From the NCBI RefSeq assembly GCF_020539525.1, contig NZ_JACDXX010000003.1, positions 62,001 through 126,000 of the forward strand: a stretch of 64,000 nucleotides of DNA, given 5' to 3'. The notes below the pieces were generated by a model that was not told the DNA's origin, did not search any database, and worked only from the letters and a program-made list of their open reading frames with translations. Below, piece after piece: positions 35,478 through 44,527 of this stretch (within the stretch, counting starts at the first letter, position 1; each line of letters starts with the position of its first letter). A program made the translations under genes and the position numbers. This DNA is from Pseudogemmobacter faecipullorum. Lineage in GTDB: Bacteria; Pseudomonadota; Alphaproteobacteria; Rhodobacterales; Rhodobacteraceae.

Positions 35478-36770
35478 ATGCCCCCCGTTTCCGACCACCC
35501 GCTGCGTTACGCCACCGTCAATGAGCTGCATGCCCGGCCGTTCCCCGCGCTGGAACTGCCCTGCACCGCTGTGGTGATGGCCTTCAAAGAGCCGCATGAC
35601 GCCGCCGGGCGCGACCGTGCCGCCGATCTGGCGCATCTGATTGATCTGGTCGACCGCCATGGCGGCAGCCATCCCCAGCCCGAGGCGACGCATTATTCCG
35701 GCGAGATCGGCCGGGGCACGCTGAAATGGGAAAGTCATACCGAGTTCGTCAGCTATTCGGCCTTTACCCCCGGCGTCAGCCCGCGCGCCTTTGATCCGGC
35801 GGAAAGCGGGGTCTTCCCCGAGGACTGGCTCGAGGCCGCCCCCGGCCAGCGTATTGCCTCGCTCCTGATCCGGGTTGAGACCATGCCCTCATCGCTGGGC
35901 GAGATTTTTGCCCGGGTCGAGGACTGGTTCGTCCCCGAAAGTCTGGCTCTGTCGCGGGTGGTGGATGGCGCGGCGGTGATCGCCGGAGACTTCCGCATCG
36001 ATGCCGCCGGCCATACCCGCTTTGCGGTTTTCGTGCGCCCCGGCACCGGGCGGCGCCGCATCGGCCGGATCGTGCAGCGTCTGTGCGAGATTGAGATCTA
36101 CCGTGCCATGTCGATGCTGGGCCTTGCCCGGGCCCGGGCGCTGAGCGCCGAGCTGAACCGGCTTGACCCGCGGCTGTCGAACCTGGTCTCGGGCCTTGAC
36201 AGCCCTGGCGAGACCGGGCCGGATCCGGAGGCGGCGCTTGATGAGCTGCTGTCGATCTCTTCGGCGCTTGAGCGTCAGGCGGTGCGGGCCTCGTTCCGTT
36301 TTGGCGCCACCCAGGCCTATGAGGCGATTCTGACCCAGCGCATCTCGGTGCTGCGCGAGGAAAGGATCGATGGCCGTCAGACTTTTGGCGAATTTATGAT
36401 GCGCCGCTATGATCCGGCGATGCGTACGGTGAAATCCTCGGAAGTGCGGCTGAAGGCTTTGTCGGAACGCGCCGAGCGCGCGGCCGAGCTGCTGCGCACC
36501 CGGGTCGATGTCGATCGTTCGGCGCAGAACCAGCGGCTGCTCGAAAGCATGGACCGGCGCGCCGATCTGGCGCTCAGGCTGCAGCATACGGTCGAGGGGC
36601 TCTCGGTGGTGGCGATCAGCTATTATGCGGTCAGCCTCGGGGCCTATGCGCTTTATCCGCTGGCGGCGCTGGCCGGGGTTTCGAAAGAGCTGCTGACCGC
36701 AGCCCTGGTTCTGCCGGTGCTGGGCCTGGTCTGGGCGGGGCTGCGCCGGGTGCGAAAATCCTTTCACTGA
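35478..36770 (+). CDS. DUF3422 family membrane-anchored protein
   Basis: 430 residues. The N-terminal motif HPLRYATVNELHARPFPALE and the segment THYSGEIGRGTLKWESHTEF followed by VSYSAF identify DUF3422. A predicted coiled coil (RAERAAELLRTRVDVDRSAQ) precedes two C-terminal hydrophobic segments (SYYAVSLGAYALYPLAALAG and ELLTAALVLPVLGLVWAGL). Function is unknown; it is common in alphaproteobacteria. It lies alone after the pro operon terminator. Confidence 0.88.
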   Translation: MPPVSDHPLRYATVNELHARPFPALELPCTAVVMAFKEPHDAAGRDRAADLAHLIDLVDRHGGSHPQPEATHYSGEIGRGTLKWESHTEFVSYSAFTPGVSPRAFDPAESGVFPEDWLEAAPGQRIASLLIRVETMPSSLGEIFARVEDWFVPESLALSRVVDGAAVIAGDFRIDAAGHTRFAVFVRPGTGRRRIGRIVQRLCEIEIYRAMSMLGLARARALSAELNRLDPRLSNLVSGLDSPGETGPDPEAALDELLSISSALERQAVRASFRFGATQAYEAILTQRISVLREERIDGRQTFGEFMMRRYDPAMRTVKSSEVRLKALSERAERAAELLRTRVDVDRSAQNQRLLESMDRRADLALRLQHTVEGLSVVAISYYAVSLGAYALYPLAALAGVSKELLTAALVLPVLGLVWAGLRRVRKSFH

Positions 36771-36848
36771 GGCGGGGGACGGGCATTGACCTCGCGCGCA
36801 ACCGGCGCGAGTGTCGCGGCAGAAAATACTGAGCGCAGCAGGCCCGCT

Positions 36849-38192
36849 ATGACTTTCCCGATCCATGAGGCGACCCCGATCCGGTTTCAGGGCGCCTTGC
36901 CTGACAGGGTGGATGTGGTGGTGATCGGCGGTGGTATCATCGGGGTGATGACCGCCTGGCATCTGGCCGATCGCGGCCAGAAGGTCCTGCTTTTGGAAAA
37001 GGGCCGCATCGCCGGCGAGCAGTCCAGCCGCAACTGGGGCTGGATCCGTCAGCAGGGCCGGGATCCCGCCGAGCTGCCGATCTCGATGGAGAGCCTGCGG
37101 CTCTGGCTGGAAATGCCCGAAACCCTGCGCGAGGCCATCGGCTTCCGGCAGCAGGGCGTGCTCTATCTGGCCAATAAGCCCGGCGATATGGCGGCATTCG
37201 AAAGCTGGCTGGAATCGGTCAGCGGCTCGGGCGTCGACAGCCGGCTGCTGACGCGCAGCGCCGTCGCCGATCTGATCCCGACGGGTCAGGCGGGCTGGGC
37301 GGGGGGCATTCTGACCGCTTCGGATGCCCGGGCCGAGCCCTGGGTGACGGTGCCGCTGCTGGCCGGGATTGCCGCGGCAAAGGGCGTGGAGATCCGCGAG
37401 AACTGCGCTTTGCGCTGCCTTGATCTGGCGGCGGGGCAGGTGGCGGGGGTGGTGACCGAGGCGGGCCGGGTCGCCTGTGACCAGGTGGTGGTCGCGGCCG
37501 GGGCCTGGTCGCGGCTGTTGCTGAAGGCGCATGGCATCCGCCTCCCGCAGCTGACGGTGCTGTCCAGCGTTGCCGCCACCGTAGCCTTGCCCGAAGTCTA
37601 TGCCGGCAATGCGGTCGACAGCCATTTTGCCTTCCGCCGCCGCATGGATGGCGGCTATACAATCGCCCCCGGCGATCATCAGGATTTCCTGATCGGCCCG
37701 GATGCTTTTGCCGAATTCCTCACCTATCTGCCGCTGATGGGGCGCACCTTTACCAATATGGGCTACAGGCCCATGGCGCCGAAGCATTTCCCCGATGCCT
37801 GGGGCACCAGCCGCCGCCTCGATGGCGACCGGGTCAGCCCGTTTGAGAAGATGCGCATTCTGAACCCGAAGCCGAATGCAAAGGCGCTGTCGCGGCTGCA
37901 GGACCGCTTTGCCGCCGCTTTCCCGCAGATCGGCCGCCCGGAGCTGCAGACCGCCTGGGCCGGAATGATCGATACCATGCCCGATATCGTGCCGGTGATC
38001 GACCGCGCGCCGAAGATCGGCGGGCTGGTGATTGCCACCGGCATGTGTGGCCATGGCTTTGGCATCGGCCCGGGCATGGGGCGGGTGATTGCCGATCTGA
38101 CCCTGGGCCGCGAGACCGGCCATGATCTCAGCCGCTTCCGCTTTGGCCGCTTCAGCGATGGCTCGAAACTGGTGCCCGGCCCCGCGCTCTGA
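36849..38192 (+). CDS. FAD-dependent amine/amino acid oxidoreductase (DAO family)
   Basis: 447 residues from the ATG at 36849; a TTG 63 bases upstream would add a poorly conserved tail. The FAD-binding motif DVVVIGGGIIGVMTAWHLAD lies at about residues 20-40, followed by LLLEKGRIAGEQSSRNWGWI, and the C-terminal GGLVIATGMCGHGFGIGPGM holds the flavin. Family members oxidise amines or D-amino acids. The substrate is not clear; the SSRNWGWIRQQGRD motif resembles the gamma-glutamylputrescine oxidase-like branch. The stop codon lies inside a three-fold 14-base repeat. Confidence 0.85.
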   Translation: MTFPIHEATPIRFQGALPDRVDVVVIGGGIIGVMTAWHLADRGQKVLLLEKGRIAGEQSSRNWGWIRQQGRDPAELPISMESLRLWLEMPETLREAIGFRQQGVLYLANKPGDMAAFESWLESVSGSGVDSRLLTRSAVADLIPTGQAGWAGGILTASDARAEPWVTVPLLAGIAAAKGVEIRENCALRCLDLAAGQVAGVVTEAGRVACDQVVVAAGAWSRLLLKAHGIRLPQLTVLSSVAATVALPEVYAGNAVDSHFAFRRRMDGGYTIAPGDHQDFLIGPDAFAEFLTYLPLMGRTFTNMGYRPMAPKHFPDAWGTSRRLDGDRVSPFEKMRILNPKPNAKALSRLQDRFAAAFPQIGRPELQTAWAGMIDTMPDIVPVIDRAPKIGGLVIATGMCGHGFGIGPGMGRVIADLTLGRETGHDLSRFRFGRFSDGSKLVPGPAL

Positions 38193-38230
38193 CCAGGCCG
38201 GGCTGACCAGGGCGCTCTGACCAGGGCGGG
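38189..38230. repeat. three 14-bp tandem units spanning the stop codon
   Basis: CTGACCAGGCCGGG, CTGACCAGGGCGCT and CTGACCAGGGCGGG follow each other. The first contains the TGA of the oxidoreductase gene. Confidence 0.85.
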
Positions 38231-38328
38231 CGGATTATGGCTGCTGTGACCCGGGCCTGCAGATCCGGGCGGCTGATCTCTATGCCCGGATCTCGTGCTC
38301 CGGGCCGGGGCGCATGGCGCGAAGATCA

Positions 38329-38376
38329 GAACTGGTGCGGCCCGGAACAGGTGTAGCCCGGAACTGGCGCGGTAAG
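38329..38376. repeat. three 16-bp tandem units
   Basis: GAACTGGTGCGGCCCG, GAACAGGTGTAGCCCG and GAACTGGCGCGGTAAG are adjacent in the spacer before the M20 hydrolase gene. Confidence 0.8.
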
Positions 38377-38435
38377 GAGAGGGCTTGCCCTTCCGCCGGG
38401 GCGGGTGCAGTTTTGGCGGCGCTAAGGAGTGCCAA

Positions 38436-39602
38436 ATGCCCGTCAGGAACCGTATCGCTGAACTCGCCCCGGAAATCGCCGCCTGGCGCCGGGATTTTCA
38501 CCGCTTCCCCGAACTGGATTACGATCTGCCGCGCACCGCTGGCCGGGTGGCGGAACTCTGCCGCAGCTTTGGCTGTGATGCGGTCACCGAGGGCATCGGG
38601 CGTTCGGGCGTGGTGGCGGTGATCAAAGGCCGCAACGATAGCAGTGGCCGGGTGATCGGGCTGCGCGCCGATATGGATGCTTTGCCGATCCATGAGACCA
38701 GTGGCGTGCCCTATGCCTCGCAGACCCCGGGGGCGATGCATGCCTGTGGCCATGACGGCCATACCGCCATGCTGCTCGGCGCGGCGAAATATCTGGCCGA
38801 GACCCGCAATTTCGACGGCCAGGTGGTCTGCATCTTCCAGCCCGCCGAAGAGGGCGGTGGCGGCGGCCTCGCCATGCTGAAGGATGGCCTGGTCGGGCGC
38901 TGGGGCATTGATGAGGTCTACGGCATGCATAATATGCCGGGCCTTGCCACCGGCCAGTTCGCCATCCGCTCCGGCGCGATCATGGCGGCCTCGGATCAGT
39001 TCATCATCCGGGTGACCGGGCGCGGCGGTCATGCCGCCAAACCGCATGAGGCCATCGATACCACCCTTGTCGCGGCGCATATCGTGGTGGCGGTGCAGAG
39101 CATCGTCTCGCGCAATACCGATCCGCTGAAATCGGCGGTGGTCTCGGTCTCGACCCTCGCCAGCGACAGCACGGCCTATAATGTGCTGGCGCAGGATGTG
39201 GTGATGAAGGGCACGATCCGGGCGCTGGATGAGGATGTGCGCAATTTCTCGGAAGCGCAGCTGCGCCGCATTGTCGAGGGCACGGCGGCGATGTTTGGCG
39301 CCAAGGCAGAGCTGGAGTATTTCCGCGGCTATCCGGTGACGGTGAACCATGCGGATCACACCGCCTTCGCCGCCGCAGTGGCCGAGGCGATCAGCCCCGG
39401 GGTCGATAGCGAGGTTGCGCCGCTGATGGCGGCCGAGGATTTCTCCTATATGCTTGAAGCCCGCCCCGGCGCCTATATCTTCCTTGGCAATGGGGCGACC
39501 GCGCCTTTGCATCATGCTGGCTATGATTTCGATGATGCCGCCATCCCTTACGGGGTGAGCTGGTTCGCGGGCATGGCCGAAAGCCGGATGCCGGTCGCCT
39601 GA
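38436..39602 (+). CDS. M20-family amidohydrolase/aminoacylase
   Basis: 388 residues from the ATG at 38436 with AAGGAG six bases upstream. The M20 metallopeptidase signature is present: [60 protein letters not shown] with the metal-binding histidine and aspartate, [11 protein letters not shown] with catalytic glutamates, and [16 protein letters not shown]. The family includes hippurate hydrolase and N-acyl amino acid deacylases. Two metal ions are expected in the active site. The exact substrate is unknown. It is followed after 13 bases by msrA. Confidence 0.88.
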   Translation: MPVRNRIAELAPEIAAWRRDFHRFPELDYDLPRTAGRVAELCRSFGCDAVTEGIGRSGVVAVIKGRNDSSGRVIGLRADMDALPIHETSGVPYASQTPGAMHACGHDGHTAMLLGAAKYLAETRNFDGQVVCIFQPAEEGGGGGLAMLKDGLVGRWGIDEVYGMHNMPGLATGQFAIRSGAIMAASDQFIIRVTGRGGHAAKPHEAIDTTLVAAHIVVAVQSIVSRNTDPLKSAVVSVSTLASDSTAYNVLAQDVVMKGTIRALDEDVRNFSEAQLRRIVEGTAAMFGAKAELEYFRGYPVTVNHADHTAFAAAVAEAISPGVDSEVAPLMAAEDFSYMLEARPGAYIFLGNGATAPLHHAGYDFDDAAIPYGVSWFAGMAESRMPVA

Positions 39603-39615
39603 TGAGGAGTGTGAG

Positions 39616-40131
39616 ATGAGTGAGATGAGTGAAGAGCGTGCAGTTCTGGCGGGGGGCTGTTTCTGGGGGATGCAGCAGCTGATCCGGCGGATGCCGGGGG
39701 TGATCTCGACCCGGGTCGGCTATACCGGCGGCGAAGTGCCCCATGCCACCTATCGCAACCATGGCCATCATGCCGAGGCGATTGAGGTGGTGTTTGATCC
39801 GGCGCGGCTGAGCTACCGGCAGCTGCTGGAGTTTTTCTTCCAGATCCATGATCCGACCACCCGCGACCGTCAGGGCAATGATCTGGGGCCAAGCTATCGC
39901 TCGGCGATCTACTGGACGTCACAGGCGCAGCGCGCCACCGCGATTGATACTATTGCCGATGTCGATGCCTCGGGTCTCTGGCCGGGCAAAGTGGTGACCG
40001 AGGTCGAGGGGGCGGCCGAATTCTGGCAGGCCGAGCCCGAGCATCAGGATTATCTCGAGCGGCGTCCCGATGGCTATACCTGCCATTTCATCCGCCCGGG
40101 CTGGGTGCTGCCCAGGCGCGCCGGGGCCTGA
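39616..40131 (+). CDS. msrA: peptide-methionine (S)-S-oxide reductase
   Basis: 171 residues. The catalytic motif GCFWG (cysteine nucleophile near residue 15), [20 protein letters not shown] then [30 protein letters not shown] and YRSAI are complete. It repairs oxidised methionine in proteins. The start overlaps a run of GAGATGAGTGA; the ATG at 39616 follows GGAG. It is probably co-transcribed with the M20 hydrolase gene. Confidence 0.94.
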   Translation: MSEMSEERAVLAGGCFWGMQQLIRRMPGVISTRVGYTGGEVPHATYRNHGHHAEAIEVVFDPARLSYRQLLEFFFQIHDPTTRDRQGNDLGPSYRSAIYWTSQAQRATAIDTIADVDASGLWPGKVVTEVEGAAEFWQAEPEHQDYLERRPDGYTCHFIRPGWVLPRRAGA

Positions 40132-40252
40132 GCGGCCCTTCGGGACAGAGGGCCGGGCGCTCAGCCCCCCGGCGCATTCCCGGCCGCTGCCGTTTCCGTT
40201 TTCGCTGCCGCGCTGCAGCTTTTGCGCGCCGGTCCGGCCAGGCGTGGTCCGG

Positions 40253-40564
40253 CTAGGCGCGGCGCTTGCCCTGGCGGTTGATCAGCACCGCCTCCTGCCA
40301 GGGGCCCGGAGGCTTGTCACTGCGATGCGTGCAGCCTGGCCAGCAGCAGGGCCGCTTTTTTCCTGCCAGCACTTCGGCGCAGCAGCGCCCGATGCGGCTG
40401 GCGCGCGTCTTTGCCTGTTTCGCGTCATCGACCCAGCAGATGAACTCATTGCGCCCGAGCGGCGTGAGGCCCTGCCATAAAGCCAGCAGTTCGGGACTGG
40501 CGCTCAGCGCGGTTCGCAGATCCTGCTGCGCTTCGTGGACAGTGCCATGCAGAAAATCACGCAT
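40253..40564 (-). CDS. YdeI/OmdA-like small protein
   Basis: About 103 residues from the ATG at 40564 (a GTG directly before it is also possible). The sequence LWQGLTPLGRNEFICWVDDA followed by KQAKTRASRIGRCCAEVLAG and KKRPCCW has the pattern of the YdeI/OmpD-associated family. Relatives have been linked with stress and peptide resistance, but the mechanism is unclear. It is convergent with msrA and stands alone. Confidence 0.7.
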   Translation of the reverse strand: MRDFLHGTVHEAQQDLRTALSASPELLALWQGLTPLGRNEFICWVDDAKQAKTRASRIGRCCAEVLAGKKRPCCWPGCTHRSDKPPGPWQEAVLINRQGKRRA

Positions 40565-40567
40565 CAC

Positions 40568-40969
40568 CAGAGCTCCGAAAGATCAGCTGAGCCGGATTTG
40601 CTGCGCCGGGCTGATCGGGCGCAGCAGGCAAGGGCATGGTCTGAGGCTGGACCCCAAAGCGCGAAATGTCCACCAGAAGGTTAAAACCGCGTATGTCCCG
40701 GCAGGAAGCCGGCGGGGGATTAAGGGCCGGAACGTGCTGAAAACTGGCCTGCCGGCTCAGCGCCTTTCGGGAAAGGGCCGGGCGGGCGCGATGCGGCGGG
40801 TTGCGCCGCTCCTGGAAATTTCTGGTCGCGACGCAGGCGGGGGCAGGGCTGCAGGGGCGCGGGGGGGTGGTGCGGGGGGAATCTCATTCCCCAAAGCGGC
40901 TTATCTTTAGAATTCCGAATGACGATAATTCCTGTAGTCTTTTTCCTGTTCAAGGAAAGGACCGGACAG
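40568..40969. other. gene-free divergent spacer
   Basis: About 400 bases without a supported gene. It is GC-rich, with an AT-rich patch at 40898-40950 that probably carries the promoter of the RBBP9-like hydrolase gene. Confidence 0.5.
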
Positions 40970-41620
40970 ATGATTACCACGCTTCTCGTTCCTGGCCTCG
41001 ACGGATCGCCCGCACCGCACTGGCAGCACTGGTGGGCCGCAGGCGATCCGCGCGCGCTGATGGTCGGGCTTTCAGAGCCTTCGCGCCCGGTGGCGGAGGT
41101 GCAGGAGGTCGAGCTGGCCTCGATGATCCTGCAGCATCCCGATTGTATCCTTGTCGGCCATTCACTGGGGGCGGTGCTGATCGCGCGTCTGCTGAGCCGC
41201 TGGCCGCATCTGCGGGTGGCCGGCGCGCTGCTGGTTGCCCCGGCCGAGACCGAAGGCAGGGGTCGGATCAGCAGTTTCGGCGCTTTGCCCGAACGGCCGC
41301 TGGATCTGCCCGCCACGGTTGTGGCCAGCCGCAATGATCCCTGGATGGGCTTTTCCCGCGCCGCGCATCTGGCCCGGGTCTGGCAGGCGGATCTGGTCGA
41401 TCTCGGCTTTGCCGGACATATCAATACCGCCTCGGGCTATGGCCCCTGGAAAGCGGGCAAGGCTTTGCGCGATGCGCTGCTGCGCCGGGCGCGGGGCGGG
41501 GCTGCGCCCGGGCCGCTGCACCCGGTGCGGCCATATCCGGTGCCCTCATATGCGGGGCCCCCATATCCTGTGACGGGGCCCGGGGCAGGTCGGGGTGCGG
41601 CGCTGCGGGTGGTGTCATGA
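40970..41620 (+). CDS. RBBP9/YdeN-family serine hydrolase with repeat-built C-terminus
   Basis: 216 residues from the ATG at 40970 with AAGGA upstream. It is a short alpha/beta hydrolase: TTLLVPGLDGSPAPHWQHWW, nucleophile motif ILVGHSLGAVLIARLLSRWP, an acid in VVASRNDPW and histidine in FAGHINTASGYGPWKAG, the classic RBBP9 end. Family hydrolysis targets are unknown. The last 30 or so residues (PYPVPSYAGPPYPVT...) come from three 15-base DNA repeats and are probably not part of the fold. Confidence 0.85.
   Translation: MITTLLVPGLDGSPAPHWQHWWAAGDPRALMVGLSEPSRPVAEVQEVELASMILQHPDCILVGHSLGAVLIARLLSRWPHLRVAGALLVAPAETEGRGRISSFGALPERPLDLPATVVASRNDPWMGFSRAAHLARVWQADLVDLGFAGHINTASGYGPWKAGKALRDALLRRARGGAAPGPLHPVRPYPVPSYAGPPYPVTGPGAGRGAALRVVS
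41532..41576 (+). repeat. three 15-bp repeats inside the end of the hydrolase gene
   Basis: Units CATATCCGGTGCCCT, CATATGCGGGGCCCC and CATATCCTGTGACGG encode the PYPVP-SYAGP-PYPVT tail. Confidence 0.75.
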
Positions 41621-41787
41621 GCCGCCGCACCACCGCCTGGGGCAGCCGCAGCCTGCGCGACGGTTTCGGCGGGCTGATGCTGGTCCTTGCCTTCGGGCTG
41701 GTGCTGGGCCTGGTCCTTGCCCCGCGCCAGACCTTTGTCGGCCCGCTGCCGGACAGGGCCGCGCCGGCGCAGGGAGGGGAAAGATGA
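41617..41787 (+). CDS. 56-residue single-span membrane protein
   Basis: The ATG overlaps the hydrolase stop (ATGA). The protein begins MSRRTTAWGSRSLRDGFGGL and has one hydrophobic helix (LMLVLAFGLVLGLVLAP), then a short polar tail. No family recognised. The basic N-terminus and tight overlaps on both sides support translation. It may be a small partner of the next small membrane protein. Confidence 0.5.
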   Translation: MSRRTTAWGSRSLRDGFGGLMLVLAFGLVLGLVLAPRQTFVGPLPDRAAPAQGGER

Positions 41788-41987
41788 TTTTTCATGGTTT
41801 TGACCCGGGTTTTGCCAGGTTTCCGGACCGCGCTGAAACTGGTCCGGCCGGGCCGGAGCTGGCAGAGCCGGGGGTGGATACAGCTCTGGCGCCGCCTGAG
41901 GGGCGGCCCTGGCCGCTCGTCCTCTGTGCTCTGCTCTGGCTGAGCACCGCTGCCGGGCTGGCAGCCTGGCTCTGGTCGGGCGGGTAA
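41784..41987 (+). CDS. 67-residue single-span membrane protein
   Basis: The ATG overlaps the previous stop and has GGGAGGGG nearby as ribosome binding site. A polar, proline-rich N-terminal half (MIFHGFDPGFARFPDRAETG) precedes a C-terminal hydrophobic helix (WPLVLCALLWLSTAAGLAAW). Not recognised. It would sit with its C-terminus in the membrane. Confidence 0.5.
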   Translation: MIFHGFDPGFARFPDRAETGPAGPELAEPGVDTALAPPEGRPWPLVLCALLWLSTAAGLAAWLWSGG

Positions 41988-42342
41988 GCACAAAGGCCCG
42001 GGTCACCGGGCTGCCCTCAGACCGGGCTGCCCTCAGGCCTGGCTGCGGGCAGCAGCCGGGCTTTTCACCTCTCGTTCGCCTCCTTCCCGCAGCCCGCCCG
42101 TGACCCGCAGTCCCGGGCGGGATAATTTTCTGCTTCGCGCAGACGCCCGGAGGGGAACTGAATTTTCTGTACAGCATTCTGTTCACGAAGCTTTGCCCTG
42201 CCCTGGGGTTGACCTAGACTGGCGGATCATGGCGCATAGCCGCAGAATTCACTTGTGTGATCTCTGCTGTGGCAGAGTATCAGGCCCCGGCTGGCACTCC
42301 CCTGCGGGATTGCGGCGGGAGGGCGCTGCGGAAAGGAAGAAA
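41988..42342. other. gene-free spacer before the L,D-transpeptidase gene
   Basis: No supported gene. It starts with a 16-base duplication (42005-42052). A promoter candidate is TTGCCC (42193) and TAGACT (42215) with a 16-base spacer, about 120 bases before the next start. Confidence 0.4.
42005..42052. repeat. 16-bp tandem duplication with a third degenerate unit
   Basis: ACCGGGCTGCCCTCAG occurs twice without change (42005-42020, 42021-42036), then a degenerate copy follows (42037-42052). Confidence 0.85.
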
Positions 42343-43125
42343 ATGTCTGTGGTTCTTGATCGGCGGAAGATGGTTTTGCTTATGGGCACGGCCTTTGTGG
42401 CTGCCTGTGCACCGAAAGCGCCCGCCGTTGTCGATCCGGCGGCCAGTGTCCCGCCGGAGGTGCTGCAGAGATATGCCGCGCTGACGGATAATGGCTTTGA
42501 TATTCCCGCCGTGCCGCCGCGTTATCTGACCCCCGAGAATATCCGCAGCGAGGTCGATCTGGCGATCACCGATGCGCCGGGCACCATCGTGATCGACCCC
42601 TGGCAACGCTATCTCTATTTCATCCTGCCGGGCAACCGCGCCACCCGTTACCGGGTTGCGGTCGGCGATCAGGGCCGTTCCTTCTCGGGCGAGGCCGTGG
42701 CGCAATATGACCGCAACTGGCCGAGCTGGCGCCCGACCGATAATATGATCCGCGAATTCCCCGATATGTACGGCCCCTATAAAAACGGGCTGGAAGGCGG
42801 GCTGAAAAACCCACTCGGCGCGCGGGCGATCTATCTGTTCCGTGGTAAGGTCGATACCTATTACCGCATCCATGGCACCAATGAGGTGGCCTCGGTCGGT
42901 CATGCGACCTCGGCCGGCTGTATCCGGATGTATAATCAGGATGCGATCCATCTGGCCGCAACCTATCGCCGGGGCGCGAAAGTGCTGGTGCTGACCGAGG
43001 CGCAGAGCCAGGCTGCCTTCGGCGCCTTTGTGCCCGCGACCACGCCCTATTCGGGCGGCTCGTTCAGCGATTATATCCGCACCGATCCGGTGCCGACCGA
43101 TCCTTCGCTCTATGCCGATTCCTGA
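42343..43125 (+). CDS. L,D-transpeptidase (YkuD) lipoprotein
   Basis: 260 residues from the ATG at 42343 behind GAAAGGAAG. A lipoprotein signal with lipobox VAAC (Cys22) anchors it in a membrane. The YkuD domain (about 75-220) includes TIVIDPWQRYLYFILPGNRA, TRYRVAVGDQGRSFSGEA, and the catalytic stretch YRIHGTNEVASVGHATSAGC then IRMYNQDAIHLA with catalytic His and Cys. It would make 3-3 cross-links in peptidoglycan or attach proteins to it. All catalytic residues are present. Confidence 0.9.
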   Translation: MSVVLDRRKMVLLMGTAFVAACAPKAPAVVDPAASVPPEVLQRYAALTDNGFDIPAVPPRYLTPENIRSEVDLAITDAPGTIVIDPWQRYLYFILPGNRATRYRVAVGDQGRSFSGEAVAQYDRNWPSWRPTDNMIREFPDMYGPYKNGLEGGLKNPLGARAIYLFRGKVDTYYRIHGTNEVASVGHATSAGCIRMYNQDAIHLAATYRRGAKVLVLTEAQSQAAFGAFVPATTPYSGGSFSDYIRTDPVPTDPSLYADS

Positions 43126-43298
43126 CCGGCCGGGCCTTTGCACCCGCCCATGCGCATAAGCGGCCCCTTCAGATCCCCCCTGTGCCCGAACTGCGGAGAG
43201 AGGGGCCAGCCGGGCTGGGATCCGGCGCCGATCGGGCTTAAACCCTTGCGGACAGGGCTGGCCCGAAGGGCGGAACCAGCCGCTTGCGGATCTGAGTT

Positions 43299-44369
43299 TT
43301 GACCCTTTTTCGGCGCTATATCCTTGGTCTCAGTCTTGGCACGGCCGGGGGCCTGTTGTTCTGGCAGCTTGGCCTGCCGCTGCCCTGGATGCTCGGCGCG
43401 TTGAGCGCCACGATGATCGCCTCGGTCTGCGGCCTGCCGCTTGCCGGACCTGATCGTTTCCGCCCCTGGGTGGTGGCGGTGATCGGGGTGATGCTCGGGG
43501 CGCGATTCTCGCCCGAAGTGATGGCCCAGGCCCTGTCCTGGCTCGGCTCGCTCGGTCTGCTGACGCTGTGTCTGATCGCCATGGGGCTGGTGAATGTGCC
43601 GTTCTACCGCTTTATCGGCGGCTATGACTGGCGCACCTCTTATTTCGCCGGCATGCCCGGCGGCCTTGCCGAGATGATCGAACTGGCCGAGGCGAAGGGC
43701 GGCAAAGTGCAGCCGGTGATCCTGTCGCACAGCCTGCGGATCGTGGTCACCATTGCGCTGATCGCGGTCTGGTTTCGCCTGATCCTTGGCCATTCGGTCG
43801 GCAGTGGCGCGGGCTTCTCTGTCGCGCTTTCCTGGAGCGAGGCGGGCCTTTTGCTGGCGGCGGCGGTATTTGGCAGCCTGATCGGCAGGGCTTTGCGCTG
43901 GCCCGCGCCGACATTTCTCGGACCGATGGCGCTTTCGGCGGTGCTGCATCTGAGCGGGATTTCCGAAAGCGCGCCGCCCGGCATTCTGGTCAACGCGGCG
44001 CAGATCGTGCTGGGCACGGTGCTGGGCTGCCGCTTTCGCGGCGTGCCGCTGGCGGCTCTGCGCCATGCAGCGCTGCTCAGCCTTGGCTCGACGGCGCTGA
44101 TTCTGGGCCTGGCGCTTGGCTTTTCCTGGGCGATGCAGGCCTTGCTCGGCATTGATATGATGCAGGCTCTGCTGGCGCTGGCCCCGGGCGGGCTGACCGA
44201 AATGGGGCTGATTGCACTGGCGATCGAGGCGGATGTGGCCTTTGTCGCTTTGCATCATGTGGTGCGGATTCTGATTGTCCTGGTGGCAGCGCCGCTGGTC
44301 TTTACCCTCTTTGATCGCAGGCTCGGCAAGAGCCACCCCGGCTCAGACCCAGGCTCAGGCCCGGGCTGA
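43299..44369 (+). CDS. AbrB-family polytopic membrane protein
   Basis: 356 residues. The only in-frame start after the upstream stop is TTG at 43299. The protein is almost fully hydrophobic with about ten membrane segments in two related halves: LPLPWMLGALSATMIASVCG and FLGPMALSAVLHLSGISESA; GMPGGLAEMIELAEAKGG and LALAPGGLTEMGLIALAIEA are the paired signature of the AbrB/'ammonia monooxygenase-like' family (PF05145). It is a putative transporter or regulator of unknown substrate. It stands alone and ends at a terminator. Confidence 0.85.
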   Translation: MTLFRRYILGLSLGTAGGLLFWQLGLPLPWMLGALSATMIASVCGLPLAGPDRFRPWVVAVIGVMLGARFSPEVMAQALSWLGSLGLLTLCLIAMGLVNVPFYRFIGGYDWRTSYFAGMPGGLAEMIELAEAKGGKVQPVILSHSLRIVVTIALIAVWFRLILGHSVGSGAGFSVALSWSEAGLLLAAAVFGSLIGRALRWPAPTFLGPMALSAVLHLSGISESAPPGILVNAAQIVLGTVLGCRFRGVPLAALRHAALLSLGSTALILGLALGFSWAMQALLGIDMMQALLALAPGGLTEMGLIALAIEADVAFVALHHVVRILIVLVAAPLVFTLFDRRLGKSHPGSDPGSGPG

Positions 44370-44371
44370 GC

Positions 44372-44402
44372 CTGTCCGGATCAGGGCCGGACAGCCGTTT
44401 TT
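44372..44402 (+). terminator. terminator after the AbrB-type gene
   Basis: An 8-bp stem (44372-44379 with 44387-44394) is followed by CCGTTTTTC. A second hairpin (GGCCCCG 44429 with CGGGGCC 44446) lies just downstream. Confidence 0.8.
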
Positions 44403-44527
44403 CAGGCAATTTCAGGATAATTCACTCCGGCCCCGATGAAAACAGCGGGGCCGCTGTAATTCTCCTTGCTCAAAGCACAGTTGCCCCCACAATATGATCA
44501 AAAAGATAAGACAGCAGGGGAAGACCG

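Noticed and set aside
35889-38123. A 744-codon minus-strand open frame opposite the DUF3422 and oxidoreductase genes
   Set aside because: Shadow of two clear plus-strand genes; composition rich in His, Gln, Arg and Gly without family similarity.
43126-43298. An ATG start for the AbrB-type gene further upstream
   Set aside because: An in-frame TGA lies six bases before the TTG at 43299, so no upstream start is possible; a later ATG would remove the first membrane helix.
44430-44527. A riboswitch upstream of the polyamine transporter operon
   Set aside because: Only a simple hairpin is seen; no conserved riboswitch core could be recognised.
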